DNA of 35,802 bases from Perkinsus chesapeaki (GCA_013115145.1 JAAPAO010000365.1:1-35802); one strand, 5' to 3'. Shown: positions 9,124 to 19,150, numbered from the stretch's first letter. Made by a program: numbers and translations. The notes: generated from the letters alone by a model not told the origin.

Positions 9124-12100
9124 TCAATAAAGAGCATCATCGCTATCTGACAGGATGGACTCTCGATCGCACTCGAGAGAAGATTCGCTCGATTCGATTG
9201 AGGGGACCTTCGAAGAGTGTGTTGCCCCGCCCCACGGACAAGGATCTTGATCGGCATCCGCTGGTGAAAATCGGTAAATCTTTTGGCGAGACGACACCTT
9301 CTGCAACCGACTAGTAGGTGGCGGCGGTTGTGGGACCTATAAAATGAGGTCACCAGGGATTGAACCCGGGACCTTTCGATTGCTCACCTCAGCATGGACA
9401 TGAACGGGCGCCGTTGGAATGTAATGTTTATACCTGAGAATCTTCGCTCGCCAGAATCCTCCGAAAAATCGACCTACTCTGGATACCACATTTTCGACTT
9501 CACAAAGACTTCCGCATCCAGTGGCGTCGGAATTCTCGTCAGGCCCCTGCAGGAAAACAAACGACTGTGCCAATTTCGCGGCGCGTGACTTACTTCTTGG
9601 ACCCGTAGATAACACACTGAGCAGCAACCTTGCATGCCACCTCGCGCATTTTCGACATCGGCGGGAGAAGCGTGCGAGTCTTCATTTCTTCGACTGTGAC
9701 CATCGATGCGATCGTTCCTGATGAAGAACTCAATTCCACCAATACGTGAGCTCATCTTATCATACTCGCCGCTATATAGAACAGTTGGTTCGGTATGACC
9801 GCCAAGTTGCCTGCTGTTGCCGCTAGACCGATGCCGGGGAAGACATACCTACACAGTACGGCAGCCTTAGAACATCTGTTAATTGCCAACGCGCATCCAC
9901 TCTGGAAACGTTACGGAAATCGACTCCACGTTGGTCCCTAAAATATGTCGGCGACTACCACTGTAGGAGGGAGAGGGAGTTCAGTGAGAGTTACGTTAGC
10001 CCCGGCGGCTACGAAAGGTCCTTTGCATTCCAAGTCGGACTGATGAGCAGATGTAATGTAATTTCTATAACTTAACCACGCTTCGTCCCTAGAGAAATGT
10101 TCACAGGCTGAAATGACACTCTAGCTGAAATCACAATCGATCACGCGGTACGGCAATCAACCTCCTAAGAATCTTACATGTTACTGGCTTGAGCAGGTAT
10201 ATAGTGCTCATCTGTCTCCGGGAATGCATGAGAGCTGAGCTTATACGATTTCCCGCTCGGAACGTCTGAGGTCAAAAGATACTCTTCACTTTCTCAACCG
10301 GCCTTACGGTATGCTGGCATCGGACTTCCCGAGGCAAAGAGGCATTTGCCGTCGGTCGCGCGATAGGCCTCCTCTGCCGTGCACTCACAGCAGTTGGTCG
10401 GGTTTGACAGACTGAAGACAATCGGATACTCGCAATTCTCGTTCATAGCCTTCAGGAGCTCGGAGGAGAAGAGACCACTCTTGGCGGAGACGCTGAAAAG
10501 GAGCGCAACATGACCTATTCGGTATCTTCAAGCTTCAACCTAAGATACTCAGGTCAAATATTCTCACCCTATCAAAACAGTCGGTTTAACTTCTTTCACC
10601 ACAGAAAGGAGATCGTTCTTTCCACATTTCATAGGCGGCTGGACATAATGCACTCTGTACCTGAACGGACAAAAATGATTTTGTCTTAGCGGAGCGACGC
10701 GAGTTTTTCTCACTTTGCTCGTCCTTTGGCCATTTCGTACTCCTTCTGTCGATCAGTGCTGACAAGCCCCTTCGAATCAACCAGCCAAATTCGCGATTCT
10801 ACAGTGAATAAAACGTGACTCAAAAATCGTCACTCGCCACAAAAATCTTACTGGCTTCTTCCAAAGGGATTCCCTCTTGTGCCAAGGCCTCGCAAATGAG
10901 TCGGACGATACCAATTGCCGCACCACCAGAGCCAGCGAAGACCTAACGAAATCGATCGCTTGATCGATTAGCAGCATGGAGACTTACAAATCTTTGACCA
11001 TCAAGGGAGTATCTTTTCTTGCCGAGCTCGGCTTGACTGGTGGTCCTGTTAAGTCGGGTGGCACCTTTATCCTGCGCTTGCAGGTAAGCGCGCGTCTGAC
11101 AAGGTCAGAAGATTCTGACACCTCTAGCTGTGAATAACCCACCCTGAGGCCTGCCAATATAGCTCCCAAGACGACGCCTGCTGTTCCCTGAACATCATCA
11201 TTAAATGTGCCTAAGCAACCTTTTCATGCAGACGACCCAGGTTCGATCCCGGCACCCTACGTATTGAAGCCGAATAACTATCCAAGATCATAAAGGCATT
11301 CGGCTGGCTGAAATCTTCCCACTGAATCACAGCGTTCGGCCACCGCGTCAGCACCGCCGAAACAAACTCATCAATCATGGCAAAGTAGTCGGTGCTCTTC
11401 AGTCGCCTCTGGTGCTCGCCGATATAAAGCGGGTCGTTGAGCAAATCCTCGTTGTCTGTTCCGACATCGAGAATACAAGGCAAAACCCGCGCAGGGTTGA
11501 GGCCCGCACAAGCCACATACAAAGATACTTTACCAACCGAGACACCCATACCGTTAGCACCAAGATCGCCAAGACTAAGAATACGGCTGCCGTCGGTAAC
11601 AACCTAAGGTAAGCTCAAGTTGAGCTAAAGATACGCTTAGAAAGGGATCTTTTACCACTAGGTCGACCTCTTCATTCGGGCAGTTGTAGACGACCTCCTT
11701 GAAATGGCCTTTATCGCTGTATGTGAAGTAGAGGCCCCTCGAGATTCGCCAGACACTCCCATATTGTTTGCACCTAAGGCGTCGGATTTTTACGATTTTT
11801 CCATCAGAAATGCCAACGATATAACTCTGAAGTTTTACAGGATGCAACAGAAAGGAACGCTAATATGTTTGCATCAAGAACGTCGAAGGTCTCCTTCCGA
11901 AGGAGTCAAAAGAGAATCGACGACGACCCAGCGCGCCTATCGTACGGGTATGCTTTGATGGCGAAAAAATTCTTAGGAAAAACTAACTACACTATCCGAT
12001 GGAGAAATCTACAGGGATTCAGAATATATATGTCACACCGTTTGAGGCATTTTCCTACAAGGTAGTTAATCAGTGATATCACTTATCGATTTTAGCGTCA

Positions 12101-13337
12101 AAAATAATATAAGTTAAGTATTACTGTGATACAGCCTGCCAGAACGTAATATGATATTTCGAGGTTTCAAAATTGAAATCATATTTTGGCAGGCTGTAGT
12201 TGAAGTGATCGACAACGACTCATCGTTGTAAGGAAAACTCGAACAACAACAAGTCTGGAGTTACCCGATGTAGCAAGAGGGAAGTGCTACTGGATTCGCA
12301 TTGCGTCAGAAATAATGCCACAAATGGAAGCAAAACTCAAAGACGGTAAGATACAAATTAGGTCGGCTCAATGTCATTTACCATTGACGGCTACAGACCT
12401 AGACTTACACATCACCAACTGTTGGAATGAATACAATACGATGAAGCTCTTCAAGGTTATCCACCAACAACCGATAATACAGGGTCTCATTACGATCGAA
12501 GATGGCTGAAGAAAAAAACGATGAAAATGATACCTCTCCAACGCGCTCAAGGACCGCCAGATCATCAACAACATGAATCACTCAGTAATAACCAACGGGG
12601 TTGTCAGAATGTTAATTTGAGGAGTAACATTTCATCCAAGTTTCATTCCGCCCGACCTCTGCTCGGGTTTTAGTCCAAATTCGGGTTTTCATCGTCACCC
12701 AAACTTCCACGTTTTCGGGCTTTCACGCTCACTTACTCAAAAGTCTATCCGGGTTTGTCTCTTCCGATGAAACCCAAATCTCTCTCCTATCAAACCAGAC
12801 TCCTGTCGTCTCTTACCTTGCAGATCCATGAATCGCGATAAATCTGTATCCCTCATCCTCAACCGCTCCATGTTACGCGTCATTTGCATTTCGATATTGC
12901 ATTGCCTCACAGGAATCAGACCTCTCAAATTCAACTCATCTCGCTCAATCTCAGTGAACTGAGTGCCCTTGTTCAACACCTGCGTTAAGAAAATGCAAGT
13001 GATAGCAAGATGACCAAGATCCACTTCAGGAATTTACGTAAACAACTGAACCAGAAGTCCTCCTCGTTTCTACTCGAGGATTTCGATGCGAAATTAATTC
13101 CGAATTTATTAGTTCAATAAACTTTTCCGGCGAAAATTGCCAACCGTTTCAAAAACTTTTCTTATACACCAAGAGGCAACAAACGTTGAGGAAATGCAAG
13201 TGATAGCAAGATAAGCAAGATTCTCTTCTTACCGGGTTACGAAGAATATTCGCTCCTCTCGCAGATACGAGCATAATATCTTTCGCATCGTTATACTGCT
13301 CACTGGCAGCCTTAACTCCAACGATACTCAGTGGCAT
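9124..13337 (-). CDS. Malic enzyme (malate dehydrogenase, decarboxylating)
   Basis: Oxidatively decarboxylates malate to pyruvate, making NAD(P)H. Seventeen exons total 2097 nt (698 aa): 13337-13233, 12979-12817, 12505-12409, 11773-11656, 11603-11261, 11210-11143, 11095-10988, 10942-10852, 10798-10714, 10660-10568, 10492-10308, 10265-10178, 9848-9766, 9717-9594, 9564-9478, 9433-9388, 9336-9124. Family landmarks run in order: [85 protein letters not shown], the dinucleotide fold GSGGAAIG (about residue 338), [15 protein letters not shown] and VFPGIGL. The family's catalytic Tyr before TPTVG reads Phe here (VFIPTVG). A Ser-rich acidic tail of about 70 residues is extra. Cofactor choice and compartment cannot be read. 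The true start may lie in a further upstream exon, because an E-family intron seems to precede 13337. Introns are 29-635 nt. Confidence 0.93.
9337..9387 (-). repeat. Intron with tRNA T-arm-like core (family A), sense
   Basis: Malic enzyme intron 16, 51 nt. The core GGTCCCGGGTTCAATCCC matches a tRNA T stem-loop (B box GGTTCAANCC). No cloverleaf surrounds it. Confidence 0.75.
9565..9593 (-). repeat. 29-nt intron carrying family B core
   Basis: Malic enzyme intron 14. It is almost entirely the shared core TCACGCGCCGCGAAATT plus GTAAG and CAG ends. Splicing is required: an in-frame TAA in the intron would otherwise remove the conserved malic-enzyme C-terminus. Confidence 0.8.
10943..10987 (-). 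repeat. Intron with palindromic AATCGATC element (family E)
   Basis: Malic enzyme intron 7, 45 nt. AATCGATC-AAGC-GATCGATT is a perfect 8-bp stem related to the AAATCGATCA module of other introns. Confidence 0.6.
11096..11142 (-). repeat. Intron with AGCTAGAGGTGTCAGAA (family F)
   Basis: Malic enzyme intron 6 shares this exact 17-mer with GTPase intron 4 (14705-14746), a different gene. Confidence 0.65.
11211..11260 (-). repeat. Intron with tRNA T-arm-like core (family A), antisense
   Basis: Malic enzyme intron 5, 50 nt. In gene sense it reads CCGGGATCGAACCTGGG, the reverse complement of the B-box core. Confidence 0.75.
12131..12199. repeat. 69-nt inverted-repeat element inside malic enzyme intron 3
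   Basis: Terminal arms TACAGCCTGCCA / TGGCAGGCTGTA are perfect over 12 bp; an inner dyad (ATATGAT...ATCATAT) extends the fold. It sits in the longest intron of the gene (635 nt). It could be a tiny foldback element; no target duplication is evident. Confidence 0.7.
12984..13022 (-). repeat. Family C intron module, 3'-end copy
   Basis: Lies at the acceptor end of malic enzyme intron 1 (13232-12980). In gene sense it carries ATCTTGGTCATCTTGC then CTTGCATTTTCTTAACG, followed by CAG. Confidence 0.75.
13184..13224 (-). repeat. Family C intron module, 5'-end copy
   Basis: Lies at the donor end of the same intron. In gene sense it reads AATCTTGCTTATCTTGC, then CTTGCATTTCCTCAACG. The two copies are direct repeats flanking about 160 nt. 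Confidence 0.75.
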
Positions 13338-13374
13338 GCTGCTCAAGAATTGACCTGAGTCCGCTAGTGCGAAT

Positions 13375-13400
13375 CTCGCTCGCCCGAATGATCGATTTGC
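13375..13400 (-). repeat. Family E module upstream of malic enzyme exon 1
   Basis: AAATCGATCATTCGGGCGAG in gene sense, flanked by GTGAATGC and a CTCAG acceptor, so probably an intron separating a missed first exon. Confidence 0.5.
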
Positions 13401-13786
13401 ATTCACGATGAATTCCCGTATGGTTTTCCCAAAAGCCGGAAAAGACCGCAAAAATTCGGAAATATTTCCGGAAAAAATATGCGTTTGTTCAACTAAATTT
13501 TTTTAATATCGGAATACCATGCGTAAGCTCAAAGAAACACATGGAGGGTTCACAGTGGGCATGCATTCGGCCCTTCTACTTCTCCTAGGGGTACAATTCT
13601 AGTCAAACTGTCCGGGTCACCTCAGCACTAGTAAAATATTTTATCTGAGGCTGAACGAGCCCCTGTTGAAACGTTCGACAAGCCAAAGCGTCTTCCTGAT
13701 GAAATCCCGTGAAGTGCGGGGACACTCCCCATCAAACGAAGGGAGCGTACAAAGCTGGACGGCGGTTCAGAACTGCAGAAATAATC

Positions 13787-15459
13787 TTATTTCAAAATCG
13801 TCTCACCTCCCATTTGCATAATCAACATCACTTGACGACTGCAATTTATGAACAAATCTTCTACACCATTGCCAGTTTTCGCTGACACCTATCACAAACG
13901 CCATTGATAAAAGCGCTCGCCCGGCTGATCGATTTGTCCAGCCAGCGCCTCACCTCGACATAAAGGAACCTATTGCTCTTAGCAGCTCTAGTGCCTTCTT
14001 CGGTACTAACTTGCCACATTTCGGGGTTCATGTCGCATTTGTTGGCGACAAGCACGATAGAGGTCGCGGACTTGAGCCAGCTGACGGAAGATTCGCCGGG
14101 CTTCGATACCCTCGAACGCTCTCGCTCGATGAACGCCAGAAGATTCTCGAAGGACTGACAAGGGGAGCAAAATCATGGGAAACTTTTTGCCCAAAATTTC
14201 GCAGTTTTTGACGTAAAATTTTTCGCAAAAAATTTTCAGAGGTAAAAATACGAAGTTATTTGGAGGAAAATGTGAACCATTTTTATAACAATAATTTGCG
14301 TTTTTCACGAGGACAAGTTGATCTCAAAATGGAGGAATATTTCATCAAAGGGAAAAATAAAAAGTAAAATATGCAACAAAAGGCAGACGGAGCGATGCAA
14401 CAAATTCACACTTACTGTCCTATCGGTCACATCATAGACCAGAAGCACCACCGCAGAGACATTTGCATAGGTGTAGGCAAACCGAGAATAATACGTATCA
14501 AATATGCATAATTGAAGACGTGATTGCTGAACCTGAAAAATATCTTTCTAATCGGTTTACGCACTATAAAGATTTCTCACATCCAAAAGAACCTTCCCAC
14601 TGTTGATTGCTGTCGTTGGGCAATAATCGCTTCGGAAAGAATCTTCAACAATTCTGTTAAATAAGCCAGTCTTGCCAACGCCGCTCGGTCCAAGTATGCA
14701 GTACCTACCAAAACCACTAAGTTATTTTTCTGACACCTCTAGCTACTGGACAGAGAAATCCCATTTCTGCAATTGTATGCCACCGAAGCCGTCATTCGGC
14801 GCTTCCCCGCCGCCGCCACCGGCCTCAGTCGTGACTTCTTTCGTCGACTTGATGCACTGCTCGGTTTCTTGACGCTCCTTGGCGAGAGCCTCCGCTCGAT
14901 CGGAGAGGATACAGTTGATTATTGTATTCCACTTCTGCAGGGTCTCTATGCTTGCACAGGATGCTAGATCTTGCATGGGCATGAGGTCGACATCGAAGTT
15001 ACCTAGAAAAGATACTCAATGCTTACTATTGAACGGATGAATCATTTCCATGTCACTTCCTCATTACATTTATCAGAGGTTGTGGAAGATACTATATTTC
15101 GTATTTGCTACTACTGTACTATGTTAAATGGAAATATATTTTCGACAATATGTGCGTAAGTATCACAACCTACTTCTGGAATGTAAACTCACAAGCACAA
15201 CCTACTTCTATTTCCTGCAATCTCTGCTCGCATCGTCTCTCCCTGCGAGGTGATAGAGCTCATTTCTCCCTCCGTGCCTGACAACCCAAAAGATGCTCTT
15301 CGCACTATAAAGGATATTCTTCACCGTGCGCACTCACCTTGAAATGCCACACTTTGTGAGCTGACTACCTGATACAAAAGATATTTTCCGATGTAGCTTT
15401 AGACCTACCCTAGGCGGCGGTGAATATCTGCCTTCGAAGCTCCACATGTGCCTTTGCAT
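13787..15459 (-). CDS. Atypical Ras/Rab-like small GTPase with N-terminal extension
   Basis: Eight exons total 954 nt (317 aa): 15459-15409, 15368-15338, 15277-15206, 15002-14747, 14704-14581, 14532-14416, 14154-13954, 13888-13787. About 135 residues precede the G domain, including a Glu/Lys-rich helix and a GGGGGE linker. The G domain has P-loop GPSGVGKT (about 142-149), a switch I Thr (CPTTAI), VVLLVYDVTDRTSFENLL, G4 NKCD (about 255-258) and G5 SAKTG (about 286-290). The G3 box is abnormal: where Rab proteins read DTAGQE the sequence is DTYYSRF, about four residues shorter and without the Gly and catalytic Gln. The C-terminus (GGETILK) has no prenylation cysteine. It can probably bind nucleotide, but hydrolysis and switch II signalling are doubtful. 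Introns are 40-261 nt and carry families D, E and F. A role in trafficking or cilia cannot be read from the sequence. Confidence 0.9.
13889..13953 (-). repeat. Intron with family E module
   Basis: GTPase intron 7, 65 nt, holds AAATCGATCAGCCGGGCGAG, nearly the same as SMNDC1 intron 5 and the element at 13375. Confidence 0.65.
14533..14580 (-). repeat. Intron with TTTATAGTGCG element (family D), sense
   Basis: GTPase intron 5, 48 nt: GAAATCTTTATAGTGCG follows the donor. Confidence 0.6.
14705..14746 (-). repeat. Intron with AGCTAGAGGTGTCAGAA (family F)
   Basis: GTPase intron 4, 42 nt; the 17-mer starts at the donor (GTAGCTAGAGG...). The same word is in malic enzyme intron 6. Confidence 0.65.
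15278..15337 (-). repeat. Intron with TTTATAGTGCG element (family D), sense
   Basis: GTPase intron 2, 60 nt: AATATCCTTTATAGTGCGAA. Confidence 0.6.
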
Positions 15460-15964
15460 CTTATCAGCGATGAAAATCAAACAAGTGGTTGAAAAACAAC
15501 AACAACAACTACTAGGCCAAAAAATAAGGAAAAATAATGGCACACAGACGACCACTTTCACAGTAGGAAAGTTACGGACAAAAAATCGGGGGGAAAATAA
15601 TAATCATTTTTCCCCCACAAACACTCGAAATTTCGGCCATAAATTCCCTGCCCAATGTGGTGTTGCGAAATAACAGAAAGAATCTCTTAATTTCAAAAAT
15701 ATCTGCCGAAACATCATCCCACCGTGGTGGCGTGAAGCCAACTAAACGCCTTTCTGGACAGGAGGTGCGGTGGTGATACTCAGAGTAATTTCCAGAGGAC
15801 CGAAAACTGCACAAAATATGGATTTTTTTTCACCGGAAAAAATTTTCCAGAAATTTTCCGTGGAATCCGCGCAACTCAACGGCAATCTGTGGGAAAATAT
15901 GTATCAATTTTCGAATCACTTCCCTATTGGTTTCCTGACGTTCGAGGTTTGTATATAATTCAAC

Positions 15965-16021
15965 CGATGTGCCCTGTGGGCCTGCTTCTTAGCGAACTTC
16001 TGCCATGAGTTCTGCGCTTGC
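15965..16021 (-). CDS. Candidate extra 3' exon of the SMNDC1-like gene
   Basis: Joining TCTAA (donor GTAGG at 16367) to the acceptor before 16021 keeps frame and gives a basic QAQNSWQKFAKKQAHRAHR-type segment. That resembles the WQ-F-K region of animal SPF30. The 346-nt intron would contain a degenerate family D element. The exon after it was not found. Confidence 0.5.
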
Positions 16022-16363
16022 CTAAAATATGACAATATCGATCTGCCGTTTCAAAAAATAGTGTCAATCCCATGACGACGGAATTTGCCGTTGGCTCTTC
16101 CACCATACGAAGCTCCGAAAGTTCCAAGAAACACGTAAAGGTCTCAGGCATGGAGTGCTGATAATATGTATTAAAATAAAAGCAACTTGAAGATGCGGGC
16201 CGATTCACTATTTCTCGTTTGATGCATTCTCCAGACAAATTGTTTATAAAGACTGACCAATCCAAAATAAAGAATCGCTAAAAAGCACGCTACAAGTTAA
16301 GATATGCTACTAAAACTAATGGAAGTAAGATACGCGTTGCGCACTCGAAAGATCTTGGATATC

Positions 16364-18297
16364 CTACTTAGATTCCTTATTCTTCAGCTCTTCTCGTTGC
16401 TGAGTCTTCAATTGATGGATTTTTCGCTTTTTAGCATCTGCCCAGAACCGACATCAAAAAATATCTTTGCGCACCCGGAAGAATTTCCGTAAGATTCTTC
16501 GGGACATCGCATAGCACAATAAACCTAGCAGCGTATCTTTCTCACCTATCGACGCCTCCGAGTCGACCTTCGGATCAATCTTGTATTTCTCCGGAATCCT
16601 GTAGCCACCCGGCGTAACATATCTGCCCGAAAAATGCCCCATGCCGGAATCGAACTCGCGCCATTGAAACTCACTCCTTTTCAGCTACCGCAGTTGCCTT
16701 TTTAGTTTCAACAGCCTTCGGTATCAGCCTACAAAGGAAAGAAAAATACCCTCGCCGGGCGTCGAACCCACGACCTTCCTCACCGAATCTGGTCGATACT
16801 AACCTCCTCCGGTGTCTGTCCTGGATCTTCCTCAAATAGAACCTTATACCCCTTCACTGTATGCTCCAATACTGTACACTGGTACCTACGCAGCCATTGC
16901 ATTTAGCGCGCGCCCAGTTGATCGATTTTCCCCCACCATAATCCATCCTGGGACCAAATTGCCTGCACTGTCGAGCCCACCGGAGCCTCTTGCGGCCTCG
17001 GCGGTTTCAATAGAGCCACATCTTGGACTTTGTATTCTCTGCGTTGGTCGAAACCAATGAAACGAACGGCGCATCTGTCGGGATAATCTCTCTCGTGAAC
17101 CACGGAAGGTTCTTACCGCTCTGTGCCGATCTCATCCACCCGTACGCCAGTGATCTCGGCATTGAACCTAAAGCAAGGCGATTCTGGGAGACTCTTCCGT
17201 ACTCGCTCGCCCAATACGAGAATAATAATTTTACTTCCTCGGAAATTACCCCGCGGACGACGGTCGAGCCAAATATGATATTCCTTGCCACTTTAGAAAA
17301 ATGTTGTATATCTAAATATTTAGATTCGATTCACCTGGGGGAATATTAATTTGTCCTGGGCTTTTATTAATTAGATCTTGAGAAGGCGTAGGCTAATAAT
17401 CTATTAAGCCTCTCATTTTCCTATTTTTCCATCAGAAAGCTCGCCTACCCTCCCCTTACCATTTATTCTCATAAAACACCTCGCACGTCCTCCCAACCAA
17501 ATGGCTTCGTGCAGACGTCTGAGCCGATCCCGATGCTGCCGTCGGTGGTGCCGCCGCGGCCTTCTTTTCCGCCTCGAGCGCGGCAGCTGCTGCCAGACGC
17601 TCCTTCTCGATTTCCGCGCCCATCGCGAGCACAGCTGAGGTGAACGATAAATCATAGAGAACAACAGCCCTCGAAATACTCATGAAATACAAAGGAAAAA
17701 TTACCGAAATTTTCGGGCATAAATTGATGTGAATTTATCAGATAAAAATAAGCTTCACAAAAAATGACGTATCTGATACAACAGATGAAGGATTATAAAA
17801 CACGCGATTAAGCTCATAGGGGGAATCCCAGTTGAGATTTCTGCATTGAAGGCATTTTTTCGCCGCAGTTTTGGGAGTAGGTGATCAAATTAGACAAAAA
17901 ATTCCAGGCAAAATATACTGTATTAGTTCCCTTAGAATAAATGAAGAATTGTGATTAATATATTATAATATTCACTCTAAGATCGTTCTATTCGATATAT
18001 TATAAATATATTTAATTCTATTGTGATTCCCTTCGGTAATATTTCTTGCTCACTTTCTTTCTGCTTTTCACTCTCCTCCAAGATGTGGACAGTATCCTTC
18101 AGCTGCTCATAAATCTAATAACCGAGAATAGAACTCACGACCTCTCGCTTCACAAACAACAGCATTAACCAACTCACCTCTTTGATCTCTTCATTTTCCG
18201 GATCCTGATCCAACAGCGCCTTCACCTGTGATAACTGCTCCTGATAATACGCCAGATCTCCCGACTCCCCGCCCGTGGCCGCCGCCGTAGAAGACAT
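16364..18297 (-). CDS. SMNDC1/SPF30-like Tudor splicing factor
   Basis: Nine exons total 867 nt (288 aa): 18297-18178, 18114-18054, 17634-17460, 17167-17117, 17089-16937, 16885-16784, 16728-16675, 16622-16546, 16437-16364. SPF30/SMNDC1 is a U2-associated spliceosome assembly factor that binds dimethylarginine through a Tudor domain. Seen here: a family-like N-terminal helix (YYQEQLSQVKALL, ENEEIKEIYEQL); a Glu/Ala-rich helix; a Tudor-like unit (VGRTCEVFYENKW...VRFIGF, about 105-167); and a second, more typical one (VGSTVQAIWSQDGLWYQC...YKVLFEEDP, about 173-225). A basic tail follows (IPEKYKIDP, KKRKIHQLKTQQREEL). The in-frame TAG at 16364 may be intronic: a GTAGG donor at 16367 and an exon at 16021-15965 (NSWQKFAKKQ) would extend the C-terminus as in animal SMNDC1. 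Introns are 27-419 nt. Confidence 0.88.
16623..16674 (-). repeat. Intron with tRNA T-arm-like core (family A), sense
   Basis: SMNDC1 intron 7, 52 nt: GGCGCGAGTTCGATTCCGGC. Confidence 0.75.
16729..16783 (-). repeat. Intron with tRNA T-arm-like core (family A), sense
   Basis: SMNDC1 intron 6, 55 nt: GGTCGTGGGTTCGACGCCCG. A perfect B-box GGTTCGACNCC. Confidence 0.8.
16886..16936 (-). repeat. Intron with family E module
   Basis: SMNDC1 intron 5, 51 nt: AAATCGATCAACTGGGCGCG. The splice restores the Tudor motif GLWYQC. Confidence 0.7.
17090..17116 (-). other. 27-nt intron in the SMNDC1-like gene
   Basis: GTAAGA...GAGAG lies between GAGCG and AGATTATCC. Removal is needed because the unspliced frame hits TAA at once, while splicing joins the two halves of the first Tudor-like unit. 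Confidence 0.6.
18115..18177 (-). repeat. Intron with tRNA T-arm-like core (family A), sense
   Basis: SMNDC1 intron 1, 63 nt: AGGTCGTGAGTTCTATTCTC near the 3' end. Confidence 0.7.
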
Positions 18298-18655
18298 CGG
18301 TTTAGAATCTCAACTGCAAACTTGGACACCACTTCTTACTCTTTCCGGTCAGGGTAGCAGTCGACCGACTAGCACCAGGGCTGGCACCCAACCCACCAGC
18401 TAGCAGCGAGCTACTGCTAGCTGACCATCGATAAGTAGCCCTACACCAACCTTTCCGATATGCCACCGATTCATCCGTAAACTACATAGAAAGTTTACCC
18501 TGGTGTCACCCGCAACCTGGGGATCCAGAGGTGCTCCTCCGAGATCGTCAATACTCCAAATGGAATTCGGCTGCGGGCTGAATTTCACTCGACGGGAGAT
18601 ATTAAAACACTATAAAACTCAACAGCTTAGCTTCACACCAACCCACGGGCATGAC

Positions 18656-18694
18656 AAATCTTGCTCATCTTGCTCTTACTTGCATTTCCTCAAT
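18656..18694 (+). repeat. Family C intron module
   Basis: AAATCTTGCTCATCTTGC then ACTTGCATTTCCTCAAT, leading to a CAG acceptor 13 nt on. Confidence 0.75.
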
Positions 18695-18995
18695 ATCCCA
18701 ACAGACACCACGCATCTGGATTAATCACTCTATACCTGTAATATCATTCTCACGCGCCACGAAATCACTATCAGTCTGTGTACTCGCAACCTCGACTGTC
18801 CTTATCGAAATTCATGCAACAGGACCAGCCCTCCTTATTTTCAAATTCGATCAGGTCGAATTTACCGGGATGGTAGTGCTCTCGATACCTAATCAGCGAG
18901 AACCACTCGCACGCACCAATTGCACACTTTTAAAGTGCGCAACACTAAAATGAAATAAGTGCACGGCCGACCTGGTTACCTCCGATCTTGTGTGG
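18656..18995 (+). CDS. Putative plus-strand gene fragment marked by two family introns
   Basis: Not recognised. A family C module runs into an acceptor at CCCAACAG (about 18707). It is followed by an exon, a 37-nt family B intron (18738-18774), and a second exon whose frame (QPRLSLSKFMQQDQPSLF) stays open to a GTAGTG donor near 18872. A third exon may start near 18961 and end at a GTAAGG donor near 18995. The orientation is argued only from B and C elsewhere always being sense to their gene. An overlapping minus-strand frame (18400-18588) is an alternative. Confidence 0.3.
18738..18774 (+). repeat. 37-nt putative intron with family B core
   Basis: CACGCGCCACGAAATC lies 9 nt before CAG, the same spacing as in malic enzyme intron 14. 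Confidence 0.65.
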
Positions 18996-19150
18996 TAAGG
19001 GACAGATTGGGTCGGAAGCTTTCATGTGCTATTGGATAGCGGCGATTCTGAAACAGATATCATACCCAGTCACGAAATTGGGTTCCTTGGACGCCTCCTG
19101 GCGCCGAGGGGCGCAAATTTTCCTGATGATATGCCATATCATTAGGAAAA

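Noticed and set aside
9589-9593. TAA after YGSKK as the malic enzyme stop
   Set aside because: It lies in a 29-nt family B intron; splicing restores the conserved C-terminal segment GLTRIPTPL...KSKMWYPE.
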